Part shown: positions 9,060 to 17,313 of the stretch, piece after piece
Numbering within the stretch: position 1 is the first letter of the stretch
Layout: each line of letters starts with the position of its first letter
Source: Rs1 sp029027825
GTDB lineage: Bacteria; Pseudomonadota; Gammaproteobacteria; Pseudomonadales; Balneatricaceae
Assembly (NCBI GenBank): GCA_029027825.1
Contig: CP093399.1
Location: 2,046,001 to 2,110,000, forward strand
Direction of reading: 5' to 3'
DNA: 64,000 bases
Notes under the pieces: generated by a model
What the model was told of the DNA's origin: nothing
Seen by the model: only the letters and a program-made list of their open reading frames with translations
Databases searched by the model: none
Program-made: the position numbers and the translations under genes

Positions 9060-9845
9060 ATGATAAAAAAAATTCGCTCATTCGCATTTTGTACTTTACT
9101 AGGCAGCTTGGCATTCGGCCAACTGCAAGCGGCTGAAGCTCCGCTGCGAATAGGTACTGAAGGGGCCTACCCTCCGTTCAATTTCATGACTGCCGACGGT
9201 AAGTTAGCCGGGTTTGACATCGATATCAGTCGCGCCTTGTGTGAAAAAATGCAACGCGATTGCAGTTTTGTCGCTCAGGATTGGGATGGCATTATTCCCG
9301 CATTACTAGCGGGTAAGTACGATGTAATCGTCGCCTCGATGTTTATCACTGAAAAACGCAAACTAAAAGTAGATTTTAGTGATCCCTATCAAAAATCTGC
9401 GATGACCTTTGTCATCGATAAAAACTCTAAGATTACTGATATTAGCCCCAGTGCTATGGCTGGAAAAACCATCGGTGCTCAAGGCTCTACCACTCAGGCT
9501 GACTTCCTCTCTAAAGTTTACGCCGATTCTGAGATTCGTTTTTATCAGACCCAAGATGCGGTCAACTTAGACTTAATCTCTGGACGTCTCGATGCTCAAG
9601 TGGGCGACATAATTCCGATGCTGGACTGGACCGTAAAATCCACAGATGGAAAATGCTGCAAACTAGTCGGTGAAGCGATTACCGATCCAACCTATGTTGG
9701 TGACGGTGTTGGTATGGCACTGCGCCAAGAAGACGATAAGTTGCGTTTGGCACTCAATAAAGCGCTTGCTGAAATAGTGGCCGATGGCACCTATAAAAAA
9801 ATCAATGATAAATATTTTGATCTGAATATTTTGACCTTGAAATAA
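9060..9845 (+). CDS. ABC transporter substrate-binding protein, polar amino acid type
   Basis: A 261-residue periplasmic binding protein of the SBP_bac_3 family (HisJ/ArgT-like). A Sec signal peptide (MIKKIRSFAF, hydrophobic core) appears to cleave after LQAAEA near residue 24. The mature protein opens with LRIGTEGAYPPFNF and GFDIDISRALCE, both typical of amino-acid binders. Lobe-closing residues appear in the SMFITEKRK region. GAGGA precedes the ATG. It heads a run of plus-strand genes with two permeases, an ATPase, dgcN and dgcA, so the ligand is plausibly D-glutamate or a related acidic amino acid. That is inference; the domain resembles basic amino-acid binders equally well. Confidence 0.88.
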   Translation: MIKKIRSFAFCTLLGSLAFGQLQAAEAPLRIGTEGAYPPFNFMTADGKLAGFDIDISRALCEKMQRDCSFVAQDWDGIIPALLAGKYDVIVASMFITEKRKLKVDFSDPYQKSAMTFVIDKNSKITDISPSAMAGKTIGAQGSTTQADFLSKVYADSEIRFYQTQDAVNLDLISGRLDAQVGDIIPMLDWTVKSTDGKCCKLVGEAITDPTYVGDGVGMALRQEDDKLRLALNKALAEIVADGTYKKINDKYFDLNILTLK

Positions 9846-9865
9846 CAGCACAGCGGGAGTAACTG

Positions 9866-10585
9866 ATGAACTGGTACGATTATTTAAGCTATGGCCCAAC
9901 TGGCTGGGGCGATGAATTAATGGCGGGGCTGGCGGTGACTGCAGCACTGGCACTAACCACCTTGCCCTTTGGTTTACTGGGGGGCTTTTTAGTGGCGGCA
10001 GCAGCGGTGTCGCCGAGTACAGCACTGCGTAACAGCGCCCTGTTTTTCACCACCACCATTCGCGGTCTGCCAGAGTTACTCTCGCTATTCATCATCTATC
10101 ACGGCGCCGGCATGCTGATTAACCATACTATCAAATGGCTAAATCCCGAAGCGGGCTTCTTTGAACTTAGCCCCTTTGTCGCCGGTGCTGTGGCGCTTTC
10201 ACTGGTCTTTGCCGGTTATAGCGCCGAAGTATTACGCGGCGCTTGGCAGGCGTTAGACCGTGGTCAGCGCGAGGCAGCACTTGCGATTGGCATGACTCGC
10301 TGGCAGGCATTTCGACGCATTGAGCTAATTCAAATATTGCGTTTGGCGCTGCCAGGCCTCGGTAATCTGTGGATCAATTTAATCAAAGATACAGCTTTAG
10401 TCTCTGTCATAGCCCTGAATGATCTAATGCGCATGGCCAACGTTGCGGTGGGAGTCACCAAGAAACCCTTTTTGTTTTTCATCACTGTCTGCTTAATTTA
10501 CTGGCTAATCTGCCTGCTTTTTGAATATTTGTTAAGCGCTCTGGAAAAACACGCTAATCGAGGCCATTTTAAACAGCAAATTTGA
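9866..10585 (+). CDS. Amino-acid ABC transporter permease (HisQ-type)
   Basis: A 239-residue inner-membrane permease with about five transmembrane segments. The cytoplasmic coupling loop is EAALAIGMTRWQAFRRIELIQ, the EAA motif that docks on the ATPase. TTIRGLPELLSLFIIYHGAG is the usual N-terminal permease stretch of the HisM/HisQ group. It starts 20 bp after the binding protein behind GGGAG and is followed 55 bp later by a second permease, so the transporter channel is a heterodimer. Confidence 0.88.
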   Translation: MNWYDYLSYGPTGWGDELMAGLAVTAALALTTLPFGLLGGFLVAAAAVSPSTALRNSALFFTTTIRGLPELLSLFIIYHGAGMLINHTIKWLNPEAGFFELSPFVAGAVALSLVFAGYSAEVLRGAWQALDRGQREAALAIGMTRWQAFRRIELIQILRLALPGLGNLWINLIKDTALVSVIALNDLMRMANVAVGVTKKPFLFFITVCLIYWLICLLFEYLLSALEKHANRGHFKQQI

Positions 10586-10640
10586 GATTATACCAATGAT
10601 GTGCAACATAAAAACAAGGGTTTAACAGTGGGATTTTTAT

Positions 10641-11399
10641 ATGTTTGATTTATTGATTGAATATTGGCCAAAGCTGCTGCAAGGGGCTTTACTAACGCTA
10701 AAACTGACCTTCAGTGCCGTAATTATCGCCGCTACACTATCGCTGCCGCTCGCGATATTACGCAGCAACCACAACAGTATTTGGCAGTGGCCGATCCGGT
10801 TGTTCGTGTCTTTTTTTCGCGGCACTCCCCTATTAGCTCAACTTTTTTTGATCTATTACGGTTCCGGTCAATTTCGTCTAGAGCTAACCGAAGTGGGACT
10901 TTGGTGGTTATTCCGCGATCCTTTTTACTGCGCACTCCTAACCTTTTCACTGAACTCTTGCGCCTATCAGATCGAAATACTGCGCGGGGCACTGCAAGCA
11001 GTAAACAAAGGTGAAATAGAGGCGGCAATTGCCATCGGCATGAATAAATTACAGCAGTATCAAAAGGTTATTTTACCACACTGTTACCGAATCGCCTTTC
11101 CGGCACTGGGCAATGAAATTATTTTACTACTCAAGGGCAGCGCCATCGCCAGCGTAATAACCTTGATGGATTTAATGGGCCATACTCGGAGAGTTTTCTC
11201 GCAGACCTTTGATATCTCGGTCTATCTCTGGGCTGCCCTGATGTACTTATTAATAACCAGTCTGTTTGTTTGGCTATGGCGAAAAATTGAACAGCATTTA
11301 AACCGTCATACCCAACGCCCTAGCGATCATCATAATCTGCAGAGCGCTGAGCAATCCACAACCAAAAAATATCCCCTGGAGAGTGCCAATGTTCGCTAA
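10641..11399 (+). CDS. Amino-acid ABC transporter permease (HisM-type)
   Basis: A 252-residue inner-membrane permease partnering the preceding HisQ-type protein. It has the family stretch FFRGTPLLAQLFLIYYGSGQ and the EAA coupling loop EAAIAIGMNKLQQYQKVILPH. The hydrophobic core ends near residue 215. The last 35 residues are polar and low complexity (QRPSDHHNLQSAEQSTTKK), longer than in typical HisM. Its last 11 bp overlap the ATPase start, suggesting translational coupling. Confidence 0.87.
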   Translation: MFDLLIEYWPKLLQGALLTLKLTFSAVIIAATLSLPLAILRSNHNSIWQWPIRLFVSFFRGTPLLAQLFLIYYGSGQFRLELTEVGLWWLFRDPFYCALLTFSLNSCAYQIEILRGALQAVNKGEIEAAIAIGMNKLQQYQKVILPHCYRIAFPALGNEIILLLKGSAIASVITLMDLMGHTRRVFSQTFDISVYLWAALMYLLITSLFVWLWRKIEQHLNRHTQRPSDHHNLQSAEQSTTKKYPLESANVR

Positions 11400-12159
11400 T
11401 TCAAACCAGCAAACCTTATTAGCACTGCAAGACTTACACAAATCTTATGGCGCTATCTCCGTCTTAAAAGGTGTTTCGTTACAGGCGCAAAAAAAAGATG
11501 TGATCAGTATCATTGGTGCCAGTGGCTCGGGAAAAAGCACCTTGCTCAGATGCATTAATTTGCTGGAGCAAGCCAGCGCGGGTCAACTGCTCATCCAAGG
11601 ACAAACATTAGATTTAGCGGCACCGCCCTCAAGAGCCCGAACCACACAAATAGCAGCGATACGCGCCAAACTTGGCATGGTCTTTCAACAGTTTAATTTA
11701 TGGACCCATTTAAGTGTTTTAGAGAATATTATTTTAGGTCCATGCACGGTACTCAAACAGCCCAGAGAAGAGGCGGAAGTTCACGCTAGAGAATTACTGG
11801 AGCGAGTGGGCCTGTCAAATAAGTGCCACGCCTACCCCGATCACTTATCAGGAGGCCAAAAGCAGCGCGTCGCAATTGCCCGAGCACTGGCCATGAACCC
11901 ACAAGTGATGCTATTTGACGAACCTACCTCGGCACTTGATCCTGAGTTAGTTAACGAGGTGCTGCTAGTCATGCGCGAATTAGCACAGGAGGGACGAACG
12001 ATGATCGTTGTCACCCACGAAATGCGCTTCGCCCGAGAAGTATCATCTCAAGTCATCTTTCTCGAGCAGGGCAAGATTATTGAACAGGGACCACCGCAAC
12101 AGATTTTCGAACAGCCTAAAAGCGCGGCTCTACAGCGCTTTCTAAGCAGCCAGTATTAA
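11389..12159 (+). CDS. Amino-acid ABC transporter ATP-binding protein (HisP-type)
   Basis: A 256-residue cytosolic ATPase that powers the transporter. Walker A is GASGSGKST, the Q-loop lies in GMVFQQFNLW, the ABC signature is LSGGQKQR, Walker B is VMLFDEPTSALDP and the switch His is in VVTHEM. I prefer the ATG at 11389, since GGAG lies 7 nt upstream; a GTG at 11383 is in frame but would bury that site. The start overlaps the preceding permease by 11 bp. The length and motifs are those of the HisP/GlnQ group. Confidence 0.9.
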   Translation: MFANSNQQTLLALQDLHKSYGAISVLKGVSLQAQKKDVISIIGASGSGKSTLLRCINLLEQASAGQLLIQGQTLDLAAPPSRARTTQIAAIRAKLGMVFQQFNLWTHLSVLENIILGPCTVLKQPREEAEVHARELLERVGLSNKCHAYPDHLSGGQKQRVAIARALAMNPQVMLFDEPTSALDPELVNEVLLVMRELAQEGRTMIVVTHEMRFAREVSSQVIFLEQGKIIEQGPPQQIFEQPKSAALQRFLSSQY

Positions 12160-12244
12160 CCTATAAACCTATAAACCATCGCTTCATTGACCATTACCCA
12201 GTGAGACCCTGAGGATCAATGTCGCCCAGCAACAGGAAAAAAAC

Positions 12245-13264
12245 ATGCAACACACTGAATTAAAGACCCCTTACCTGGTATTTCTCGGTGATGCCGACGA
12301 TTTTTTAATGGCCAAAGTCGCTAAAGGTATCGCCTACTGGCGCCCTGAAAAATGTCTTGCACAAATGCGTTTACCCGGTGCTAAAGCCGATTTAGGCTTG
12401 AGTGAAATGACTGTCCGACAAGCTGCTGCCGCAGGCGCAAAAACCTTCATCTTAGGGCTGGCTCCGATTGGCGGTACGCTGCCCAGTGACTGGGAAGCAA
12501 TTTTGATCGAAGCGCTGGAGTCAGGTATGGACATCGCCAGTGGCTTACACATCCAACTCAATAACATACAGGCACTAAAAACAGTCGCACAGCGCACTGG
12601 ACAGCGCTTGATCGACGTCCGCCATCCAAAGCAAGAGTTTGAGTGTGGCACAGGTCAGCCCCGCAGCGGTAAGCGATTATTAACCGTTGGCAGCGATTGC
12701 TGTGTCGGAAAAATGTTTAGCTCATTGGCAATTCACCGCGAAATGCAGCGCCGCGAAATACCCAGCACCTTTAGAGCCACTGGCCAGACCGGCATTTTAA
12801 TCGAAGGTAGCGGTATCCCCGTTGATGCGATTGTCTCGGACTTTACCGCCGGGGCTGTTGAACAATTGAGCCCTGCTAATGATGCTCAACACTGGGATAT
12901 TATTGAGGGCCAAGGTTCGTTATTCCACCCAGCCTATGCAGGTGTCAGTTTAGGTTTGCTACACGGAGCCCAAGCCGATGCCCTGATATTATGTCACGAG
13001 GCAGGACGCACTCAGATGGATTTAGTGCCAGGATATTCAGTGCCCGATTTCGATACTTTGATTAAAACTAACTTGGCACTAGGATCACTGACCAATCCCA
13101 ATATTAAACTGGCCGGTATCGCCCTCAATACTTCAGCGCTACCCGAGGAGGAGGCCCTGCTTGTAATAGCCAAATATCAAGACCTCTACCAAGTGCCGGT
13201 CGTCGATCCAGTGCGTACAGGGGTCTCAGATATTGTTGATTTCCTGGAGAAGCTAGATGCTTAA
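12245..13264 (+). CDS. dgcN: D-glutamate N-acetyltransferase DgcN (DUF1611)
   Basis: A 339-residue DUF1611-family protein. The family was once known only as an ATPase-like domain. DgcN from marine Gammaproteobacteria acetylates D-glutamate, giving N-acetyl-D-glutamate for the racemase DgcA. The N-terminal half (1-140) is Rossmann-like, YLVFLGDAD. The C-terminal half has a P-loop-like GSDCCVGKM (about 159-167), then IEGQGSLFHPAYAGVSLGLL and CHEAGRTQMD, strongly typical of the family. It overlaps dgcA by 8 bp. The DgcN-DgcA pairing is what separates this from other DUF1611 proteins. Identification is strong by family and context, but activity is inferred. Confidence 0.87.
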   Translation: MQHTELKTPYLVFLGDADDFLMAKVAKGIAYWRPEKCLAQMRLPGAKADLGLSEMTVRQAAAAGAKTFILGLAPIGGTLPSDWEAILIEALESGMDIASGLHIQLNNIQALKTVAQRTGQRLIDVRHPKQEFECGTGQPRSGKRLLTVGSDCCVGKMFSSLAIHREMQRREIPSTFRATGQTGILIEGSGIPVDAIVSDFTAGAVEQLSPANDAQHWDIIEGQGSLFHPAYAGVSLGLLHGAQADALILCHEAGRTQMDLVPGYSVPDFDTLIKTNLALGSLTNPNIKLAGIALNTSALPEEEALLVIAKYQDLYQVPVVDPVRTGVSDIVDFLEKLDA

Positions 13265-14240
13265 AATGACTGTTACTGCACAGCGCTGGCCTCTGCACAA
13301 GCCTTTCATTATTTCTCGTATGGCGCCTATGCTACACGGCGAAGTAGTGGTTGTTGAAATAGAACAAGCGGGAATCGTTGGACGTGGTGAATGTGAGCGC
13401 ACCGATATTTTTGAACCTGAATACCCCAACGTTATGCTAGAACTTGAAAAAGTACGACAGCAGATTGAACAGGGCATTAGTCGGGAAGAATTACTCGAGT
13501 TAATGCCTGCCGGCAATGCGCGCAACGCCATCGACTGCGCACTTTTTGAGCTGGAAGCCAAACAACAGGGGTTAAGCAGCTGGCAACTGGCAAAAATGGC
13601 CGCTCCAAAACCACTGATAACCGCCTTCACCCTCTCGTTAGATACCCCGCAAGAAATGGCTAAAGCAGCTGCCATTAACCATTGGCGGCCCATTTTGAAA
13701 CTCAAATTAGGCTCTGACGGTGATCTATTGCGCGTGGCAGCGGTACATGAAGCTGCGCCAAACTGCCGGCTGATTATCGATGCAAACACCAGCTGGAGCT
13801 TAGAGCAACTGCAAGCATACATACCGCAGCTAGCCAATATGGGAGTGGAGATGATTGAACAGCCACTACCCCCAGCACAAGATCACCTACTCGAGGGGCT
13901 AAACCCACAAATACCGATCACCGCTGACGAATCTTGTCTGGATAGGAGTTCACTTGCACAGCTGCGCGGACGCTATCAAGCCATCAACATAAAACTCGAT
14001 AAAACCGGTGGCATAACCGAGGCGCTAGCCTTACTCAGTGACGCCCGCGAACAAGGTTTTGAGATAATGGTCGGCTGCATGTTGGGCACTTCTTTGGCGA
14101 TGGCTCCGGCGATGCTGATCGCACAAACAGCGCGTTGGGTTGACCTTGACGGCCCGCTACTACTATCAGAAGATCGACCACATGCTCTAGAATATATAGG
14201 TAGCAGCTTACAACCCGCTAGCGCCGAACTCTGGGTTTAG
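13257..14240 (+). CDS. dgcA: N-acetyl-D-glutamate racemase DgcA (enolase superfamily)
   Basis: A 327-residue enolase-superfamily enzyme of the dipeptide-epimerase-like group. In the DgcN-DgcA route it converts N-acetyl-D-glutamate to the L form. An N-terminal capping domain (1-110) precedes the barrel. Visible catalytic elements are the KxK motif in LKLKLGSDG, the metal ligands in IDANTSW, IEQPL and TADES, and the opposite lysine in NIKLDKTGG. The ATG at 13257 overlaps the dgcN end by 8 bp; a second ATG at 13266 is also possible. Without dgcN next door it would be called an L-Ala-D/L-Glu epimerase, so context decides the name. Confidence 0.87.
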   Translation: MLKMTVTAQRWPLHKPFIISRMAPMLHGEVVVVEIEQAGIVGRGECERTDIFEPEYPNVMLELEKVRQQIEQGISREELLELMPAGNARNAIDCALFELEAKQQGLSSWQLAKMAAPKPLITAFTLSLDTPQEMAKAAAINHWRPILKLKLGSDGDLLRVAAVHEAAPNCRLIIDANTSWSLEQLQAYIPQLANMGVEMIEQPLPPAQDHLLEGLNPQIPITADESCLDRSSLAQLRGRYQAINIKLDKTGGITEALALLSDAREQGFEIMVGCMLGTSLAMAPAMLIAQTARWVDLDGPLLLSEDRPHALEYIGSSLQPASAELWV

Positions 14241-14269
14241 AGGTAAAAAACAGTCTTTTCTTAGAGCTG

Positions 14270-14335
14270 GATTCGTGGCTTCACAGTGGATGAAAAACAC
14301 CGCTGGGAAGTCACGGACTTCAGAACGATGCTACA
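14270..14335. repeat. Possible short internal-deletion derivative of family A
   Basis: GGATTCGTGGCTTCACAG and GGGAAGTCACGGACTTCAG face each other over about 25 bp. They resemble decayed left and right ends of family A with the middle lost. The match is weak. Confidence 0.3.
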
Positions 14336-14398
14336 GACCAGCCAGTGCTAATAATCGCAATCGGTTTCCCACTAAAGCCCGTTTAATGACCTATACAG

Positions 14399-14755
14399 CT
14401 AAAATGAATAACAGGATACTGAGCGAATCACTTTATTGTTTTGATTAAATTCAAAACACTCAGCTGTTTCTCCACCTCTAGCGTTTTGGTAGTACAATGT
14501 TAAGCTATTCACCCCCAACAACAGCTGCTTTAGCTTGAAGACTAGCGCTGGATTGTTAGTTAAGCCAATGAGAAAATATTCCCGTAATTTTTCACGGCTA
14601 TAAATAGTTCCATCAGGATCGTCATATCTGGCGACAATTAACGGTGACTTAAACTCCAACTCTGCTGCGTAGTGGGAGATAATCTTCTCGATATCGTGAC
14701 AATTCCACGCTGCAATCCACTCTTCTGAAAATTTTTTCGCAAACTCAATATCCAT
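14399..14755 (-). CDS. SnoaL/NTF2-like small protein
   Basis: A 118-residue protein with the NTF2-like (SnoaL) cone fold signature. FSEEWIAAWNCHDIEKIISHYA is the first helical pair, ELEFKSPLI the following strand, and the C-terminal sheet ends CFEFNQNNKVIRSVSCYSF. Members are polyketide cyclases, isomerases or ligand-binding domains; no catalytic residue can be assigned. I start at the ATG at 14755, which has AGGGAT just before it, rather than the in-frame TTG four codons up. Three 20-bp direct repeats lie 30-90 bp upstream. Confidence 0.75.
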   Translation of the reverse strand: MDIEFAKKFSEEWIAAWNCHDIEKIISHYAAELEFKSPLIVARYDDPDGTIYSREKLREYFLIGLTNNPALVFKLKQLLLGVNSLTLYYQNARGGETAECFEFNQNNKVIRSVSCYSF

Positions 14756-15256
14756 ATCATCCCTCAATAACTGTGGCCGAGTAATAAAGTTTCATATCAA
14801 GTATTAAAGTATCATACTGAGTAAAATAGTTTCATACTAGATAGTGCAGTTCGTGCTTATAAGTGTCTGTAAATAGCCGAATTCTATAAGATTATCACCG
14901 CTAACTAACCAGCTAGGACATCAAACAGGTCATGCACGAAGCGGACGTTTTATTTAGAGCTACTTTGCACAGATTAGCGCGGCCTGCCCTCGCGCAGGAG
15001 TCTTGCTCTGCTGTGCTTAGACGAAGATTGATGCGGGCTATTTTCATAACTTATCTGCCTAAAATGGGTATATAACAATGAGCCTAGTATGATCACTAGA
15101 CCAATTAGTGAAAATTACAACCTATCCTGGCCATCTTAATTTTATCCACTTAAATCAACCTAACCGAGTAAAAAGCGACCGCCTGCTGTATAATACGGTC
15201 GTTCGAGTTTCGATGGATTCGTCCACCTGCGAGCCCAAATCCGACATAAAACTGGC
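14756..15256. other. Gene-free interval with 20-bp repeats at one end
   Basis: 500 bp between two minus-strand genes. Apart from the triple 20-bp repeat at 14786-14845 I see no gene, repeat family member or clear terminator. Confidence 0.4.
14786..14845. promoter_or_regulatory. Three 20-bp direct repeats upstream of SnoaL-like gene
   Basis: Units start at 14786, 14806 and 14826, with cores AAAGTTTCATA, AAAGTATCATA and ATAGTTTCATA. The spacing is exactly 20 bp, about two helical turns, so a protein could bind all three on one DNA face. Function is unknown. Confidence 0.5.
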
Positions 15257-15634
15257 TTAATTTGAGCCGCTTAAATCTTCTGCAATCATCAGAGCATTCC
15301 CATCAGGATCGTAGAAAGTCGCAATACTCACCATCCCTTCCATTGTCATGGTTTCCCCGTCAAACTTTACAGATTGGGCTTCAAGCGAGGCTCTGGCTGA
15401 CTTAATATCTTTAACACCAAAGACAGGCACACAATTTCCAGGCGAGACCTCTTCTGTATCACCAAGCCCAATAGTCACGCCGGGAATATTGGTTTGCAAT
15501 TCTGTCCAGCCAGCCTCATCAATCGAAACTGTTTCTTTAAAGCCTAAATGAGTTTGGTACCAATTTGATGACTTATTTCGGTCCTTAACAGATAGCGCTA
15601 ACGTAAGTTCTTGCTTGATATTAATAGTAGGCAT
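15257..15634 (-). CDS. VOC-superfamily (glyoxalase/bleomycin-resistance-like) protein
   Basis: A 125-residue vicinal-oxygen-chelate protein, normal length for a single two-module VOC domain. It opens LTLALSVKDRNKSSNWYQTHLGFKE, the canonical first strand and helix, and closes with VSIATFYDPDGNALMIAEDL, where the DPDGN turn and terminal Glu are typical metal-site surroundings. Specific chemistry is not predictable. The ATG at 15634 is preceded by GGAG; the in-frame TTG upstream overlaps that site. It is divergent from a HxlR-like regulator, which probably controls it. Confidence 0.85.
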   Translation of the reverse strand: MPTINIKQELTLALSVKDRNKSSNWYQTHLGFKETVSIDEAGWTELQTNIPGVTIGLGDTEEVSPGNCVPVFGVKDIKSARASLEAQSVKFDGETMTMEGMVSIATFYDPDGNALMIAEDLSGSN

Positions 15635-15660
15635 GCTATTCTCCAATTGTTGAACAACAA

Positions 15661-15681
15661 AATATATAGTAACTATATATT
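15661..15681. promoter_or_regulatory. Palindromic operator candidate between VOC and HxlR-like genes
   Basis: A 21-bp near-perfect palindrome of ATATATAG and CTATATAT arms about a TAA centre. It lies 26 bp before the VOC start and 42 bp before the regulator start. The position suits an operator shared by the divergent pair. Confidence 0.5.
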
Positions 15682-15737
15682 ATGGTCAATACTTAATGGT
15701 CAATACTTTACGGTCAATACATTATGCTCAATAGTGA
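15682..15737 (+). repeat. Four 14-bp direct repeats spanning a start codon
   Basis: Units ATGGTCAATACTTA, ATGGTCAATACTTT, ACGGTCAATACATT and ATGCTCAATAGTGA lie head to tail with an exact 14-bp period. The last unit contains the annotated start codon of the HxlR-like gene. The first two units each add an ATG in another frame. Confidence 0.7.
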
Positions 15738-16263
15738 ATTTTTTTTACTCTGTTCAAAAGCGTGGTCGATACAGATTCTGGCTTATATGCATGCCCAAAA
15801 CGATCCACGCATATCTCCGATAGCGCATCATTTTTCGGCGGGCAGAACATCGATTTCAGGGGCGTTACGTCATCTTATCGAGATGGGATATTTAGGTAAA
15901 AACTCTGGACATGGGCACCCTCTTCGTCCAGCTTATGTTTTAACGCCAAAGGGAAAAGCAATAGCAGAATGGGCCGCAGAACTTGATGGATTTCTTGAAT
16001 CCAACGACTGGAAAATTGCGCGTCGATCTTGGGCGCTACCTATTATTAGAGCAGTAGCCCCAGCACGCAGGTATGGTGAGCTTAGATCAATACTAAATCC
16101 GGTCACTGATCGCGCTCTTTCTGAAACGCTTAAAGCACTTGGCGAGAACCAGTGGGTGAGTAGACATATTGATGGCGACAGTTCACCACCAAGTGTTACC
16201 TATCTGCCACTCGGAATAGGCAAACTAATAGCGCCAATACTAAACGAGAGTCTAAACGTCTAA
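15724..16263 (+). CDS. Two-domain winged-helix regulator, HxlR-like
   Basis: A 179-residue DNA-binding protein with two winged helix-turn-helix units. The first (about 5-80) includes SPIAHHFSAGRTSISGALRHLIEMGYL and a wing ending YVLTPKGKAIAEW. The second (about 95-175) is HxlR-type: WALPIIRAVAPARRYGELRS and ALSETLKALGENQWV with a wing YLPLGIGKLIAP. Single HxlR proteins act as dimers, so a tandem fusion could bind as a pseudo-dimer. No redox cysteine is conspicuous except C10. It probably regulates the divergent VOC gene. The start lies inside a 14-bp direct repeat array and there is no strong ribosome site, so the exact start is uncertain. Confidence 0.72.
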   Translation: MLNSEFFLLCSKAWSIQILAYMHAQNDPRISPIAHHFSAGRTSISGALRHLIEMGYLGKNSGHGHPLRPAYVLTPKGKAIAEWAAELDGFLESNDWKIARRSWALPIIRAVAPARRYGELRSILNPVTDRALSETLKALGENQWVSRHIDGDSSPPSVTYLPLGIGKLIAPILNESLNV

Positions 16264-16429
16264 GCTTCCATTGATGCCGTTAACCCAAGATTATCAAATG
16301 ATTAGAACTCGACTACAATAACAGTTAGCGCCGGCCGCCACTATTACCAGTGCTTGGCGATTTTTTAAGAATTGTTACCACAAAGAAAGCATTGTTAAAG
16401 GCCACTCACTCGTTTTAGCTAGCAGCTAG

Positions 16430-17134
16430 TCACACTTTCTCTAAAGATTTGTGAGGTTTAGGGGGTAGTAAAATGTCTATCAAATCCTCTGACACTACCT
16501 CACCACCCTTTATTACTATCCCCATTACGCCGGCCTTTCGAATGATTTTTCCCTCAGCATCTTTATCGAGAACCGCAGCAGTTAAGCCCTTTTGGTATTG
16601 ATCTAATTGAGCGCAAGGGTTTCTGAGACCAGTTATTTCTATCTGCGCATCTTTGCCTATTTTAAGAATGGTACCTGTTGGCAAATCCAACAACTGTATG
16701 CCGACGGTGGTAATATTTTCACCCATACTGGCAGGGCTCACCTTAAAACCCTGTTCTTGAAGCTGGTAAATTAGCTCGCTGTGCATGAGATGGACTTGTC
16801 TTAGGTTTACTTGGTTAGGATCGAGCTTAACTCTAGATCGATGCTTTACGGTTACGCCTTGATGAGCATCGCCGTCAACCCCTTCTCCCTTAATTAGAAC
16901 CTGAATCAGTGACTTCACAGCACCACATAGCGCAAGCTATTGATTCTACAGCGGTTAGAAAAATACCCGCTGAACCTACGGGTGCAGCTAAGATTTTTCA
17001 ATTCCACTGTAGAACCAATATATTACACTCTGCATTCACTTTGAAATCACGGATTCAGGTATGAGAATAGAATCAACGACCTCCTTAGAAAATCTATGCG
17101 TGAGACTTTTACTAACCGATAATACCTTACTCAT
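16430..17134 (-). pseudogene. MOSC-domain protein gene split by a family A element
   Basis: MOSC domains bind sulfur or molybdopterin-type ligands. The 5' part starts at the ATG at 17134 (AAGGAT upstream) and encodes 25 residues, MSKVLSVSKSLTHRFSKEVV and so on. It is interrupted at 17059 by a 160-bp family A element whose first codons soon meet a stop. The 3' part resumes at 16899 with LIKGEGVDGDAHQG, GVTVKHRSRV, MGENI and ITGLRNPCAQLDQYQKGL. Removing the element plus one 5-bp duplication restores one uninterrupted 179-codon frame, which shows insertion rather than two genes. A truncated product could start at a GTG inside the element (16918), but it would lack the first strands. Confidence 0.88.
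16900..17059 (-). mobile_element. Family A MITE-like element inserted in the MOSC gene
   Basis: 160 bp with terminal inverted repeats CCTGAATCAGTGACTTCA and TGAAATCACGGATTCAGG. The 5-bp flanks read TCATA and TTCTA on the gene's coding strand, a diverged target duplication. The reading frame of the host gene proves this is an inserted unit. It is in reverse orientation relative to the copies at 6.9 and 26.9 kb. Confidence 0.88.
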
Positions 17135-17313
17135 AAATATCCTTGGTATGCGACTGATTTTTCGAAGAATGTTTAGCCAAAATCCAACCGAACACCTTCC
17201 AGCTGCTAATACTTACTATGCCCCCCCCCCTCGCAGGGGGACTTATCCAGTAGCATTCAGTAAGTCCCACTTTAAACGTCTATCTACACCGCTACTTTTC
17301 CAGCTGTGCTGTT

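Noticed and set aside
16430..16918. Intact 162-residue MOSC protein starting at GTG 16918
   Set aside because: Its first seven residues come from the inserted element, while the true start and first 25 codons lie beyond the element at 17134.
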